From positions 2,860,001 to 2,924,000 of the forward strand of contig NZ_CP019980.1 in NCBI RefSeq assembly GCF_002982115.1: 64,000 bases of DNA, in the 5' to 3' direction. Source of the stretch: Lysinibacillus sphaericus (GTDB lineage: Bacteria > Bacillota > Bacilli > Bacillales_A > Planococcaceae). The notes below the pieces were generated by a model. That model did no database searches, had not been told where the DNA came from, and was given only the letters and a program-made list of their open reading frames with translations. Each line of letters starts with the position of its first letter. The stretch's first letter is position 1. Below, piece after piece: positions 1 to 9,022 of this stretch. The position numbers were made by a program, and so were the translations under genes.

Positions 1-382
1 CGATAGGAACTAGAAAGCGTTGGTGACAATCTAGTTGTATTTCATAAAACTCACCAACTTCTTGAATTACCGTATCATTATAGGAAGCATTATCTAAAAA
101 AACAATTCCATGACTTCTTCCATCATAGTGATTATTAAAAATATAAATTAAATCACTCCACGTTTCTAATAAACTTTCCGTTAATTGTTCTTCACCAAAA
201 ATCACCACATTATTATAAATTAAGCTCACAAAGCCACATAAGTAATCACCTTCGTTTTCTTCTAATATCTTCTGTGCCATTTCCACAGCTAATGGATTGG
301 TAATAGGAAAACTTTCGATTTTATAAACAGGAGCAGTTATATCTTCTTCTCCTATAAAAGTCTCGATTTTTAGTTTATTCAT
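1..382 (-). CDS. Putative immunity protein, copy 1 (partial, cut by left edge)
   Basis: The frame starts with ATG at 382 and stays open to base 1 (about 127 codons), so the C-terminal third lies outside the window. The translation is close to the two upstream paralogues (485-1012 and 1085-1609): it shares NPLAVEMAQ, NEGDYL, VIFGEEQLTE and the YDGR segment. It lies third in a tandem array behind a secreted toxin-like gene, the typical place for immunity genes of polymorphic toxin systems. I do not recognise a named family; the immunity role is inferred from context only. Confidence 0.7.
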   Translation of the reverse strand, partial: MNKLKIETFIGEEDITAPVYKIESFPITNPLAVEMAQKILEENEGDYLCGFVSLIYNNVVIFGEEQLTESLLETWSDLIYIFNNHYDGRSHGIVFLDNASYNDTVIQEVGEFYEIQLDCHQRFLVPI

Positions 383-436
383 ACAAAGCACCACACTTTT
401 TGAAAACGAGTCTCATGTTAAAAGTCTTAAATCAGA

Positions 437-466
437 GGAACTGCTCATTGGAAATAAGCAGTCCCT
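437..466 (-). repeat. Intergenic hairpin between immunity copies 2 and 1
   Basis: An inverted repeat (ACTGCT...AGCAGT) lies between tandem immunity genes. A near copy lies at 1029-1060, so the spacer was duplicated along with the gene. No good U-tract follows on the minus strand, so it is more likely an RNA processing or stability hairpin than a terminator. Confidence 0.45.
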
Positions 467-484
467 TGTCTGTATTTTTACCTT

Positions 485-1012
485 TCAACTTCTTTCATCT
501 TCATCATAAAGTAATTCATCATACGTTTCTAAAATTCCACGATATAAACTTTCTTCGGCGAACTGTAATTTTTCATTCTTACAAAACTCCACAAAATTAA
601 GAAATTCCTTCTTTACCTCATTCCGGAATAGCTCTATAGGTACGAGAAAACGCTGTAAATGATTTAGTTGAATTTCTTAAAAATGGCCAATTTCTTGAAC
701 TAATGCATTGCCCTTGTAATTATCTAAAAAAGTAATATCAATACTTCTTCCATCATATCTATGGTTTAAAATATAGATTAAATCACACCACGTATCTAAT
801 AAATCTCCCGTTAATTGTTCTTCACCAAAAATCACCACATTATTATAAATTAAGCTCACAAAGCCACATAAGTAATCGCCCTCGTTTTCTTCTAATATCT
901 TCTGTGCCTTTTCCACTGCTAATGGATTGGTAATAGAAAAACTTTCGATTTTATAAACAGGAGCATTTAAATCTTCTTCCCCTATAAATGTTTCGATTTT
1001 TAGTTTATTCAT
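485..1012 (-). pseudogene. Putative immunity protein, copy 2, interrupted by an in-frame TAA
   Basis: From ATG at 1012 the frame runs 111 codons to a TAA at 677-679. After that stop the same frame continues without interruption to TGA at 485-487, and this tail matches the C-terminus of the paralogue at 1085-1609 (EFCKNEKLQFAE, ETYDEL). Both paralogues have TAT (Tyr) where this copy has TAA, so one base change explains the break. The N-terminal 111 residues could still be made. Either a decayed member of the immunity array or, less likely, a functional short form. Confidence 0.75.
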
Positions 1013-1028
1013 AGAACACCCTAGTTAT

Positions 1029-1060
1029 GGGGACTGCTCGCTAAAAACAAGCAGTCTCCC
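1029..1060 (-). repeat. Intergenic hairpin between immunity copies 3 and 2
   Basis: An inverted repeat (GGACTGCT / AGCAGTC) lies between the stop of copy 3 and the start of copy 2. It is related to the hairpin at 437-466. Confidence 0.45.
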
Positions 1061-1084
1061 TAATAAATTTTAGATTTTAGCCTT

Positions 1085-1609
1085 CTAGTTTTTATCTTCT
1101 TCATTTTGTATTAATTCATCATACGTTTCTAATAGCGCTTGATATAAACTCACTTCTGCAAACTGTAGTTTTTCATTTTTACAAAACTCCACAAATTTGA
1201 AAAATTCCTTTTTCAGTTCATTTTTGAATGATTCTTTTGGCAAGAGGAATTGGCTTGAACTATTAAGTTCAATTTGATAAAACTGCCCTATTTCTTTAAT
1301 TACTGTATCATCATAAGAAGCATTATCTAAAAAAACTATCCCATGCCTTCTCCCATCATAATGATTATCAAAAATATAAATTAAATCACACCACGTATCT
1401 AATAAGTCTTCAGTTAATTGCTCTTCTCCAAAAATAACAATATCATTATAAATTATGGATACATAGCCACTTAAGTAATCTCCTTCATTTTCTTTTAAAA
1501 TAGTCTGTGCCATTTCAACAGCTAAAGGATTTGTAATAGAGATATTTTTAATAGTTGTATCTGAAACATTATCCCGACTAATAAATGTCTCAATTATTGG
1601 TTTGTACAT
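1085..1609 (-). CDS. Putative immunity protein, copy 3 (full length)
   Basis: A 174-residue acidic, soluble protein with no signal peptide. It is the intact member of a three-copy tandem array and starts 23 bases downstream of the secreted toxin-like gene at 1632-2585, with which it is surely co-transcribed. Conserved between copies are NPLAVEMAQ, NEGDYLSG, FGEEQLTE and a TWCDLIYI segment, plus a charged helical C-terminus. The cytosolic, acidic character and the position suit an immunity protein for the upstream toxin. I cannot assign a named immunity family. Confidence 0.75.
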   Translation of the reverse strand: MYKPIIETFISRDNVSDTTIKNISITNPLAVEMAQTILKENEGDYLSGYVSIIYNDIVIFGEEQLTEDLLDTWCDLIYIFDNHYDGRRHGIVFLDNASYDDTVIKEIGQFYQIELNSSSQFLLPKESFKNELKKEFFKFVEFCKNEKLQFAEVSLYQALLETYDELIQNEEDKN

Positions 1610-1631
1610 AAAAATGATTCACCTTCTTTTT

Positions 1632-2585
1632 TTATTTACCAACTGGATAAGCAGAATTTATATGCCCAGTCCTACTAATCCTAACTCTATATTCAATTCC
1701 GTTTACTTTCGCCTGCACTTTTATCCCTTCCTTTTTAATTAGCTGTCTAGATATCTCAGATTTATTATTATTAATTACCGTTGTGACAATATTTTTAATA
1801 TCATTTACAGATAAATCTGGATCAAAAAACGACTTTCCTTCATTTCCAGTCCAATAATTTGGATGATGATTTTCTAGAATATGTCTCATTTTAGCTTTCG
1901 TAAAGTAAACCTTTTTACCACCGCCTACATCCAAAGTGATATCTGTAAAGTTGGCTACAGCCTTTTTCGCCGCATCTTTTGATTTACTAAAAAATGTACG
2001 TTTGCCAATTTTCAGAACCTGTTTAAAACCAAATTTTTGTACTGTATATCTAACGACCGCACCACCGATTAAGTATACCAATTGCGGTATTACGTGTGCC
2101 TGCAACCTTACAGGATTGCTTTCAAAGGTTTCATCCGTTTCTAAATTCGTAAAGATTGTACTAAAATGGTCATCTTCCAATTGTTGCATCGTCACACGAT
2201 AATGGTTTTGCTCAACAGTGCCGTTTTCTTCGATGACACTATCGATTAATATGTCTTCGCTTTCACTATCAAACTTGATGTCTAAATCAGCTTTCAAATC
2301 CTCGGACTCAAAAGTTGTTTGGACAAGTAATTCATTATCATATATTTCAATATTCCGAATATTTATCGTACTATCGTCTGAATAAATAAGATTTTTATTT
2401 AATTCATCGTATAGTTCTTGTTGGTATTCTTCTGTATTCACATCCTGTATTTCATCTATGGAAATCATCACAATAGGCTCATCAGATACTACATCATATT
2501 CCTGTGCAGAAATCAAATTGGGTGCAATATTTGCAAATAGCAACGCTGCAATAATAATAGATATAAAGTGTTTTTTCCATTTCAT
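1632..2585 (-). CDS. Secreted toxin-like protein, SAR2788-type
   Basis: 317 residues. Residues 1-28 form a signal peptide (basic start, hydrophobic core, cleavage near SAQ). Residues 30-150 are acidic and beta-rich, about 165-190 hold a hydrophobic stretch, and the C-terminal 85 residues carry a compact histidine-rich domain: RHILENHHPNYW from 234, then FFDPDLS, and a terminal RISRTGHINSAYP. The overall plan resembles proteins annotated as SAR2788-family putative toxins, and the C-terminal pattern is reminiscent of small RNase toxin folds of the BECR/EndoU type; both assignments are from memory. Three immunity-like genes follow and a subtilisin-like protease precedes it. Confidence 0.65.
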   Translation of the reverse strand: MKWKKHFISIIIAALLFANIAPNLISAQEYDVVSDEPIVMISIDEIQDVNTEEYQQELYDELNKNLIYSDDSTINIRNIEIYDNELLVQTTFESEDLKADLDIKFDSESEDILIDSVIEENGTVEQNHYRVTMQQLEDDHFSTIFTNLETDETFESNPVRLQAHVIPQLVYLIGGAVVRYTVQKFGFKQVLKIGKRTFFSKSKDAAKKAVANFTDITLDVGGGKKVYFTKAKMRHILENHHPNYWTGNEGKSFFDPDLSVNDIKNIVTTVINNNKSEISRQLIKKEGIKVQAKVNGIEYRVRISRTGHINSAYPVGK

Positions 2586-2672
2586 CGTTTCATTTCTCCT
2601 TTATTATTGTATAAATATCGTACCTTTGCCATATTCAGCTTCATTCCAAAAATCTTTTGTCACAGTATATTG

Positions 2673-3425
2673 TTATAAGATAGCGTTAAAATTTTCTTTT
2701 GACTCAACCTCCTTATATATTTCTTTCAACTGAATGAATAGATGTGTTGCATAGGCAGCTGCAAAAGAGGTTCCCGTAAAGACAGATGCTTGCCCATTAT
2801 GATGAATACTTTGTACATTCTCCCCGTTAAAAACATAATCAATTTTTCCAATAGCTGAAAAAGAGGATCGTTTATTTTTTTCATTAATAGAACCTATTGA
2901 CAATACACCATCCAATTTTGCTGGATAGTCAGTTGCTAAACCATATGTATTACCAGCTGCGGCGACTATAGTAATTCCTTGTTCTACTGCTTTTTCAATA
3001 GTAGATTCTAGTTCAGCATTGGGCGTTTGAAAGCCAAAACTAATATTAATGAAATCTACCTGTTTATCTATGCACCATGTAATAGCTTCTACTAAATGAT
3101 CAATTGAGCCATTGCCTTGTGCATCTAAAAGTATAATATCGTATATTTTTAATTTAGCTTTTACTTCTCCTACAATAATTCCCGCGACTGGCGTACCATG
3201 ATTAAAATCATCTTTAATTTTTTCCCCAGGATGCGTTAAATTGACTTCTTCAAATGCGACACCTTGAAAGACATCCAAATCTTTATTTATACCACTGTCC
3301 AGTACAGCAACTTTTATATATTCGCCGTCACTTTTTATTGCCAATTGTCCGAAGGTAAAATAACAAAGAATGCAAATAATCAATGACAACAATACACTAA
3401 ATTTTTTATTGATAGTGTTCGCCAC
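2673..3425 (-). CDS. Membrane-anchored subtilisin-like serine protease (S8)
   Basis: 250 residues. Residues 9-28 are hydrophobic (signal or signal anchor). The subtilase triad is complete: Asp43 in VLDSG, His76 in NHGTPVAG and Ser220 in GTSFAAAYA, with the oxyanion Asn159 in AAAGN. It is smaller than secreted subtilisins and has no room for a normal pro-domain between the anchor and Asp43. It is the first gene of a minus-strand run; the toxin-like gene begins 87 bases downstream. A role in maturing or releasing that toxin is an inference from position. Confidence 0.9.
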   Translation of the reverse strand: MANTINKKFSVLLSLIICILCYFTFGQLAIKSDGEYIKVAVLDSGINKDLDVFQGVAFEEVNLTHPGEKIKDDFNHGTPVAGIIVGEVKAKLKIYDIILLDAQGNGSIDHLVEAITWCIDKQVDFINISFGFQTPNAELESTIEKAVEQGITIVAAAGNTYGLATDYPAKLDGVLSIGSINEKNKRSSFSAIGKIDYVFNGENVQSIHHNGQASVFTGTSFAAAYATHLFIQLKEIYKEVESKENFNAIL

Positions 3426-3595
3426 CTTGTTATGTAGTTGTTAAAAAATATTTCCAACATGGATTTCGTAAAGAGAGTTATTCTGTAGGGTTTTTCGAAG
3501 ACAAATGAAGTTTTTCAATCATTTTTTAGATTATTCTAAATTATCTCAATAAAGGTTGTCAATCAATTTAATGTAGATTTCCATGCCAATTTTAA

Positions 3596-3684
3596 TGGCG
3601 TTTCCTATTAGTTTAGTGGCGTTTTCTGTAGGTTTTGTGGCGATTCCCGAGGGTTTCGTGACGTTACCTGAAGTTATACTGGCG
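3596..3684. repeat. 21-nt phased intergenic repeat, TGGCG type
   Basis: Five degenerate units with the core TGGCG (once TGACG) start at 3596, 3617, 3638, 3659 and 3680, an exact spacing of 21 bases. A typical unit reads GTTTAGTGGCGTTTTCTGTAG. The same family recurs at 16713-16780. It lies between the protease promoter and the ABC transporter terminator and shows no open frame. Confidence 0.8.
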
Positions 3685-3704
3685 ATTTCCTCATGACTCT
3701 ATCA

Positions 3705-3735
3705 ACAAAAAAAGCCATCTCAAATGAGACAGCTT
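3705..3735 (-). terminator. Terminator of the amino-acid ABC operon
   Basis: On the minus strand the stem AGCTGTCTC / GAGATGGCT (one mismatch) is followed by seven T residues, just after the stop of the ATPase gene. Confidence 0.85.
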
Positions 3736-3740
3736 CTCTA

Positions 3741-4487
3741 TTATTTTAAATTCCTTTGTAAAAATGCTTTTGTCCGTTCGTGTTGTGGATTCGTAAAGAA
3801 CGCTTCTGGATGGTTGGCCTCGATAATGTCGCCGCCGTCCATAAAGACTACTTTGTTTGCGACCTCTCGTGCAAACCCCATTTCATGTGTCACAACAATC
3901 ATTGTCATTTGATCTTCCGCTAAATCTTTCATGACTTTTAATACTTCACCTGTCAGTTCAGGATCGAGGGCAGAAGTGGGCTCATCAAATAATAAAATTT
4001 GTGGGTTCATCATAAGTGCTCGTGCAATAGCCACACGCTGTTTTTGCCCTCCAGATAGATTCGCTGGATAGGCCTGTGCCTTATCAGCAAGACCAATTTT
4101 TTGTAATAAGTCTTGACAACGTTTTTTAATTGCATCCGATGACTCCGTTTTTAGTAAGCCTGGTGCAATTTCAAGGTTTTGTTGTACTGTTAAATGAGGG
4201 AATAGGTTAAAATGTTGAAATACCATGCCCATTTTTGCGGTAATTTTTTTAATGTCTTGTTGCTTAGCATATGCCCCGTTTTGCACTAAATAGTCACCAT
4301 CTACACAAATGCTGCCGCCATTAATTTCTTCTAAATGGATTAAGCTTCGAAGCATTGTACTTTTACCCGATCCAGAAGGCCCAATAACAGCCACGACATC
4401 ATTTTTCTCTACGTTCAATGTGATGGTCTTTAGCACCTCTAACTTGCCAAAGGATTTCTTCAAATTCGATACTTCAAGCAATGCCAT
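3741..4487 (-). CDS. Polar amino-acid ABC transporter, ATP-binding protein
   Basis: 248 residues, the usual length of the GlnQ/TcyC/YxeO group. Walker [10 protein letters not shown] is near residue 35, then the Q-loop [11 protein letters not shown], the signature [15 protein letters not shown], Walker [15 protein letters not shown] and the H-loop VTHEMGFA. It powers import by the permease encoded 12 bases upstream (4500-5156) with the lipoprotein at 5258-6070. The substrate cannot be read from the sequence. The nearby M20 peptidases resemble the arrangement around B. subtilis yxeMNO-yxeP, which would fit an N-acylated sulphur amino acid, but that is only an analogy. Confidence 0.93.
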   Translation of the reverse strand: MALLEVSNLKKSFGKLEVLKTITLNVEKNDVVAVIGPSGSGKSTMLRSLIHLEEINGGSICVDGDYLVQNGAYAKQQDIKKITAKMGMVFQHFNLFPHLTVQQNLEIAPGLLKTESSDAIKKRCQDLLQKIGLADKAQAYPANLSGGQKQRVAIARALMMNPQILLFDEPTSALDPELTGEVLKVMKDLAEDQMTMIVVTHEMGFAREVANKVVFMDGGDIIEANHPEAFFTNPQHERTKAFLQRNLK

Positions 4488-4499
4488 CTGTGTCCACCT

Positions 4500-5156
4500 C
4501 TATTCAAATTTAAACCGTTTTTCTAGCCACTTAAAGAATACCGTTAAAACAAGCGTCATAACCAAATAAATAGCGCCCGCAATAAAGAACGGCACAATGG
4601 TAAAGTCACGGTTGACAGCTGTTTGTGCAAAATGCAGCAGTTCAGGTACTGCTACCGCATAAAGAAGTGCTGTGTCTTTAATCAATGTAACAGATTCATT
4701 CGATAAAGCAGGCAACGCTACACGGAACATTTGTGGCAATATAATGCGTGTTGTTGTTTGCCATTTTGACAGACCTAACACTTGCGCTGCTTCGTATTGG
4801 CCTTTATCAATTGCTAATAAGCCACCACGGAATATTTCTGCAAAGTAGGCAGCATAATTTAAAATAAAACCAAGACATGCGGCAACAAAGCGGTCAAGTA
4901 CCAGATATTCACCGATTACCGGCACCATCGGTAAACCGAAGCAAATTAATAACAATTGTAGTAATAGCGGTGTACCGCGCATGACATAAATATACGTATT
5001 GGCTAGCCAAGACAGTGGTTTGATACGGCTTTTCACAGCTAATGTAAGCAAAAAACCTAGTGGAATCGATACCAAAATGGCAATAATGAACAGCAACACC
5101 GTCATTTTTGCGCCTTCAAGCATCGGCAAAATCATTGTATGCCAGTAGTCCGCCAT
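4500..5156 (-). CDS. Polar amino-acid ABC transporter, permease
   Basis: 218 residues with about five membrane segments and the HisMQ-type permease signature: RGTPLLLQL near residue 60 and the EAA loop FRGGLLAIDKGQYEAAQVLGLS. Only one permease gene is present, so the transporter presumably works as a homodimer. It lies between the binding protein and ATPase genes, after an intercistronic hairpin that may lower its expression relative to the binding protein. Confidence 0.93.
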   Translation of the reverse strand: MADYWHTMILPMLEGAKMTVLLFIIAILVSIPLGFLLTLAVKSRIKPLSWLANTYIYVMRGTPLLLQLLLICFGLPMVPVIGEYLVLDRFVAACLGFILNYAAYFAEIFRGGLLAIDKGQYEAAQVLGLSKWQTTTRIILPQMFRVALPALSNESVTLIKDTALLYAVAVPELLHFAQTAVNRDFTIVPFFIAGAIYLVMTLVLTVFFKWLEKRFKFE

Positions 5157-5171
5157 AATTATTTTCCCTCC

Positions 5172-5205
5172 AAAAAGATAAGAGTTTCACGAGGAAACTC
5201 TTATC
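5172..5205 (-). terminator. Intercistronic terminator-like hairpin in the ABC operon
   Basis: A perfect 12-bp stem (GATAAGAGTTTC / GAAACTCTTATC) with a 5-base loop and five T residues on the minus strand lies between the binding-protein gene and the permease gene. Partial read-through would give more binding protein than membrane complex. Confidence 0.8.
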
Positions 5206-5257
5206 GACTGATAACATTCAATTAAAACGTGCCGCATAAGTACACGATTTATTACCA

Positions 5258-6070
5258 TTATTTTAAAACCTTATTTTCACCAAACCATTTTGTTGAAATT
5301 TCTGCGGCTGTGCCATCTTCATTCATTTTATCTAAAGCGGCTTGCAGTTTTTCTAATAATGCTTCGTTACCTGGTTTGACACCAATTCCATATTGTTCTG
5401 GTGCTAATGATTCATCTAATAATTTGAATGTGTCAGGCTCTTGCGTCATGTAATATTCTGCTACAACAGCATCAATAATGACTGCATCTACACGCCCCGT
5501 TTTTAAATCTGTTAAAGCTAAAACATTGTCTGCAAATTCTGTTACGTTTTTCACTTCTTTGTGGATTGGATTTGAATTCAGTGCTTCAGCAGCAGATGAT
5601 TGTGATTGAATACCGATTTCTTTTCCTGCTAAATCACTTAATTTTTTAATAGACGATTTATTTAATATCATTACAGCTTGTGAGTTTTCTAGGTACGGTT
5701 TTGAAAATAAAACCTTTTCTTTACGCTCATCTGTAATTGTGTAACCATTCCAAATTACATCGATACGACCGCTAATCAATTCTGCTTCTTTCGTTTTCCA
5801 ATCGATTGGTTGGAATTGAGCTTCCATTCCCATATGTTCAGCAGCAGCACGTGCTAAGTCAATATCAAAACCAACGATTTCATTTTTATCATCACGGAAT
5901 CCCATTGGTGCAAACTTGTCATCGATTCCTATAATAATAGTATCTTTGTCTGTTGCTTTCGTTGTTTCCTTCGAGCTATCCGTCGTACTCGATTTATCTC
6001 CAGAATTACCACAAGCTGCTAAAGCAAGAATAGCTGTAAGCATAAAAAGTAGTGTAAAAATACGCTTCAT
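5258..6070 (-). CDS. Amino-acid ABC transporter, substrate-binding lipoprotein
   Basis: 270 residues. The N-terminus is a lipoprotein signal with the lipobox LAAC (Cys20), followed by a Ser/Thr/Lys-rich linker to about residue 42. The rest is a family 3 solute-binding domain: IIIGIDDKFAPMGFRD, GFDIDLARAAAEHMG, then IDWKTKEAELISGRIDVIWNG. First gene of the three-gene importer operon. The closest style is cystine/glutamine-type binding proteins; the ligand is not decided. Confidence 0.92.
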   Translation of the reverse strand: MKRIFTLLFMLTAILALAACGNSGDKSSTTDSSKETTKATDKDTIIIGIDDKFAPMGFRDDKNEIVGFDIDLARAAAEHMGMEAQFQPIDWKTKEAELISGRIDVIWNGYTITDERKEKVLFSKPYLENSQAVMILNKSSIKKLSDLAGKEIGIQSQSSAAEALNSNPIHKEVKNVTEFADNVLALTDLKTGRVDAVIIDAVVAEYYMTQEPDTFKLLDESLAPEQYGIGVKPGNEALLEKLQAALDKMNEDGTAAEISTKWFGENKVLK

Positions 6071-6264
6071 GATTTAATATCCCCTTACATTGTAATTTGT
6101 TTTATAGCAAAAACTACACTTTCTCTTGCTAAACTACTAATGTGTTAAAGAATATCAAACTGGCGCATTATTGTCAATATCCTGATTGAATTATTAGAAT
6201 ATTATTCAATAAAAATTTCTCTATTCTGAACGATTGAATATAACAGAAGCGCAACTTGTTCCAC

Positions 6265-6306
6265 CAAAAAACAATTCAACTACTCAACGTAGCTGAACTG
6301 TTTTTC
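6265..6306 (-). terminator. Terminator after the first M20 peptidase gene
   Basis: An imperfect 14-bp stem (AACAGTTCAGCTAC / GTAGTTGAATTGTT on the minus strand) is followed by a T-run. It ends the minus-strand group 6313-10138. Confidence 0.75.
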
Positions 6307-6312
6307 AAAATA

Positions 6313-7536
6313 TTATTTATGCTGTTGTTTTAGCCATCCTATTGCTACATTTGCATGTAGAGCAGCACCATATTTAAAAATCTCTTCATTTTGGCGCATG
6401 CGCGGGTTATGCACTGGAGCCTCGCCTTCTTTGCCAGTTCCTAACACAACAAATGCAGAAGGTACTTCCTGTGAAATGTAAGAAAAGTCTTCCGAACCTC
6501 CGAGGTATCCGTTATCCACCACATTTTCAGCTCCTACTACATGTTTTAAAAATGGGGTAATGGCATCAATAAATTGTGGATTATTATAAGTTGTTGGTGT
6601 ATGGAATTCGATTGTATGATACTCTCCACGCCATGCTTTTACCGTATGGTCAATCATCTCCGGAATGCGTTTACATAAGTGGTCACGTGTTTGTTGGTCA
6701 TAGCTACGCATATTGCCTTGTAACACTGCTTTGTCAGGAATAATATTGGTCGCCGTACCGCCGCTCATAGCACCTACCGAAAAGGTGACACTATGGTTTG
6801 GATCTGCTTCTCGTGTCATTAATAGGTTTAAACTAGTATATAACTGATTCATAATCATATTCGCATCAATTGTTTTATGTGGCTGCGAGCTATGGCCACC
6901 ATTACCTTGAATTGTAACGATATACGTATCCATCGCTTGCGTTAATGTCCCTTTATGGACAGATAATTTGCCCGCTTGTTGATCAGGCATAATATGAATC
7001 CCAAAAGCAGCATCCACCTTTGGATTTTGTAGTAAACCATCATCAATCATTAGTTTAGAACCATAACCCCACTCTTCACCAGGTTGAAACAATAATTTAA
7101 CCGTGCCCTGTAACTCTGCTTCCCTGTCCTTTAAAATTTGTGCAGCGCCTAAAAGCATTGCCACATGGGAGTCATGACCACAAGCATGCATCACACCTGG
7201 ATTTTTTGAAGTAAATTCACAGTCTACTTGTTCTTCAATGGGTAGTGCATCCATATCAGCGCGCAAAAGTATACAAGGGCTTCCTTGCCCAATTGTCGCA
7301 ACTACGCCTGTACAATAATCTTGCGAACCAAATCCTGCTACTGCATATTTTTCTTTTATCTCAGGGGGGACTACTCCACATTGCTTATGGGCTATCCCCA
7401 TTTCATCAAGACGTTGTTGAATATATTTTTGTGTGTTCGGTAGTTCAAAGCCAATTTCCGGATATTGATGTAAATAGCGCCGATCTTGAATAATTTGTTC
7501 TTCATATTTCTTAGCATGTTGTAAAATATTCATCAT
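6313..7536 (-). CDS. M20 family amidohydrolase / aminoacylase
   Basis: 407 residues, a usual length for M20D hydrolases (hippurate hydrolase, IAA-amino acid hydrolase, AmhX/YxeP types). Metal-binding features are visible: MHACGHDSHVAMLLGAA, QPGEEWGYG, and GGSEDFSYISQEVP near the C-terminus. These enzymes remove acyl groups from N-acyl amino acids. It lies 37 bases downstream of a YfcC-type carrier, suggesting uptake then deacylation. The ATG at 7536 lies directly before a second ATG (MMN); either could be used. Confidence 0.88.
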   Translation of the reverse strand: MMNILQHAKKYEEQIIQDRRYLHQYPEIGFELPNTQKYIQQRLDEMGIAHKQCGVVPPEIKEKYAVAGFGSQDYCTGVVATIGQGSPCILLRADMDALPIEEQVDCEFTSKNPGVMHACGHDSHVAMLLGAAQILKDREAELQGTVKLLFQPGEEWGYGSKLMIDDGLLQNPKVDAAFGIHIMPDQQAGKLSVHKGTLTQAMDTYIVTIQGNGGHSSQPHKTIDANMIMNQLYTSLNLLMTREADPNHSVTFSVGAMSGGTATNIIPDKAVLQGNMRSYDQQTRDHLCKRIPEMIDHTVKAWRGEYHTIEFHTPTTYNNPQFIDAITPFLKHVVGAENVVDNGYLGGSEDFSYISQEVPSAFVVLGTGKEGEAPVHNPRMRQNEEIFKYGAALHANVAIGWLKQQHK

Positions 7537-7573
7537 GTTGCAATCCCCTTTATTTTTAGAATGAACTAATCTA

Positions 7574-8986
7574 TTAGAATGGTCCTAGATTCATATATTG
7601 AGCGATTAATATTAAGACAAATGCCGCGAAGTGTAGTAAAAGGAATAGTTTCACTGAAAATTTCACCCAAGCGGAATAACTAACATTTGACATACCAAGC
7701 GCTGCCATTAGCCCTCCTGATGTCGGCCATAAATAGTTCGTGAAGCCATCACCAAATTGGTAGACGACAACCATTACTTGCTGATTAATGCCTAATATTT
7801 TCCCTAAAGGTCCCATAATCGGCATTAAAATAATAGCCTTCCCACTTCCTGAAACAACGAAGAAGTTAAAGAAAATCACCACGATGAAAAGGACTAATAA
7901 AGTAATAATAGTTCCTGTATTACTTAATAGATTCGATAATGAATGGACTGCTGTATCAATTATTTGCGCCTGCGTCATTAAAATCATCACCGAACGTGCA
8001 AACCCAATGGCTAGACCTGTAGGCAATAATCTCGCCGCTCCAATACCAAATGTTTCAGCAGCCTCGCTTGGTTTAAGTTTTAAAATTAGGACTAGTACGA
8101 TCGCATAAATCGCATAGACAGCCGATAGTTCAGGCATGCCCCATCCTAGTTTAATCGCACCGAAAGCACTACCAACTAATACAAAAACTAAACCTACTAA
8201 TGCTAACTTTCTAGACCGTGTAAATTCTTCTTCTTCATATTCTGCTGTTTTTGAATTCTCCAGCTCTTCCAAATACTCTGTAGCCACAATACTTTTACTC
8301 GGATCTTCCTTTGTTTTATTTGCATAGCGAAGAATGTAAATGATTGAAATAATGACAAAGACCATTAAGGCAACGATACGGAATGCTAAACCCGAATAAA
8401 TTGGCAATCCAACAATTGATTGACTAACACCCGTCGTATAAAAGTTAACCACTCCTGATGTAAAACCAATGGCTAAGCCCACAGTTGGAATGGCAAAAGC
8501 CGTGATGCGGTCATACCCCAAGCCCATCACAACAGCCATCGCAAGTGGAATAAATGGAATGCCTCCTTCTCCGAAGCCAATTGTTCCCAATACGGAAAAC
8601 AAGATGAGTAAAGTAATAATAATTAGTTTTTCTTTTCCTGCTGCAATGCTTAATAATTTATGGATACCGGCTGCAATCGCACCAGACTTTTCAAGAATAA
8701 ATAGGGCGCCACTTGCAAACAGCAACATGACAATGATATCTGCTGATTGCACTACCCCGTTATGTAAAGCTGTGAAAAAATCCATAAACCCTATTGGTTT
8801 TGCTTGTTCCACATACGTAAATTTTTCTGTATTAAGTTCGGTAATGCCCGTATCTGGATTGACAATTCGCTCATACTCCCCACTTGGAACAATCCAAGAC
8901 AATATTACAACGAGCAACATGACGAGCATGAACATAATGTAAACATGTGGAAAGTTAATTCCCTTTTGTTTGTCCTTTAATGACAT
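7574..8986 (-). CDS. YfcC/ArcD-like membrane carrier
   Basis: 470 residues, very hydrophobic, about 12 membrane segments. FPHVYIMFMLVMLLVVILSWIVPSG-type start and the glycine-rich LGTIGFGEGGIPFIPLAMA segment are characteristic of the YfcC family (C4-dicarboxylate/basic amino-acid carrier group). Sandwiched between two M20 peptidase genes on the same strand, so it probably moves a peptide-like or N-acyl amino-acid substrate or its product. The exact substrate is unknown. Confidence 0.85.
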   Translation of the reverse strand: MSLKDKQKGINFPHVYIMFMLVMLLVVILSWIVPSGEYERIVNPDTGITELNTEKFTYVEQAKPIGFMDFFTALHNGVVQSADIIVMLLFASGALFILEKSGAIAAGIHKLLSIAAGKEKLIIITLLILFSVLGTIGFGEGGIPFIPLAMAVVMGLGYDRITAFAIPTVGLAIGFTSGVVNFYTTGVSQSIVGLPIYSGLAFRIVALMVFVIISIIYILRYANKTKEDPSKSIVATEYLEELENSKTAEYEEEEFTRSRKLALVGLVFVLVGSAFGAIKLGWGMPELSAVYAIYAIVLVLILKLKPSEAAETFGIGAARLLPTGLAIGFARSVMILMTQAQIIDTAVHSLSNLLSNTGTIITLLVLFIVVIFFNFFVVSGSGKAIILMPIMGPLGKILGINQQVMVVVYQFGDGFTNYLWPTSGGLMAALGMSNVSYSAWVKFSVKLFLLLHFAAFVLILIAQYMNLGPF

Positions 8987-9022
8987 GTGAAATCCTCCAA
9001 ATCCCTCTTGTTATTAGCAAAA

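Noticed and set aside
8469..8942. Open frame of 157 codons on the plus strand
   Set aside because: Antisense shadow of the YfcC-type carrier.
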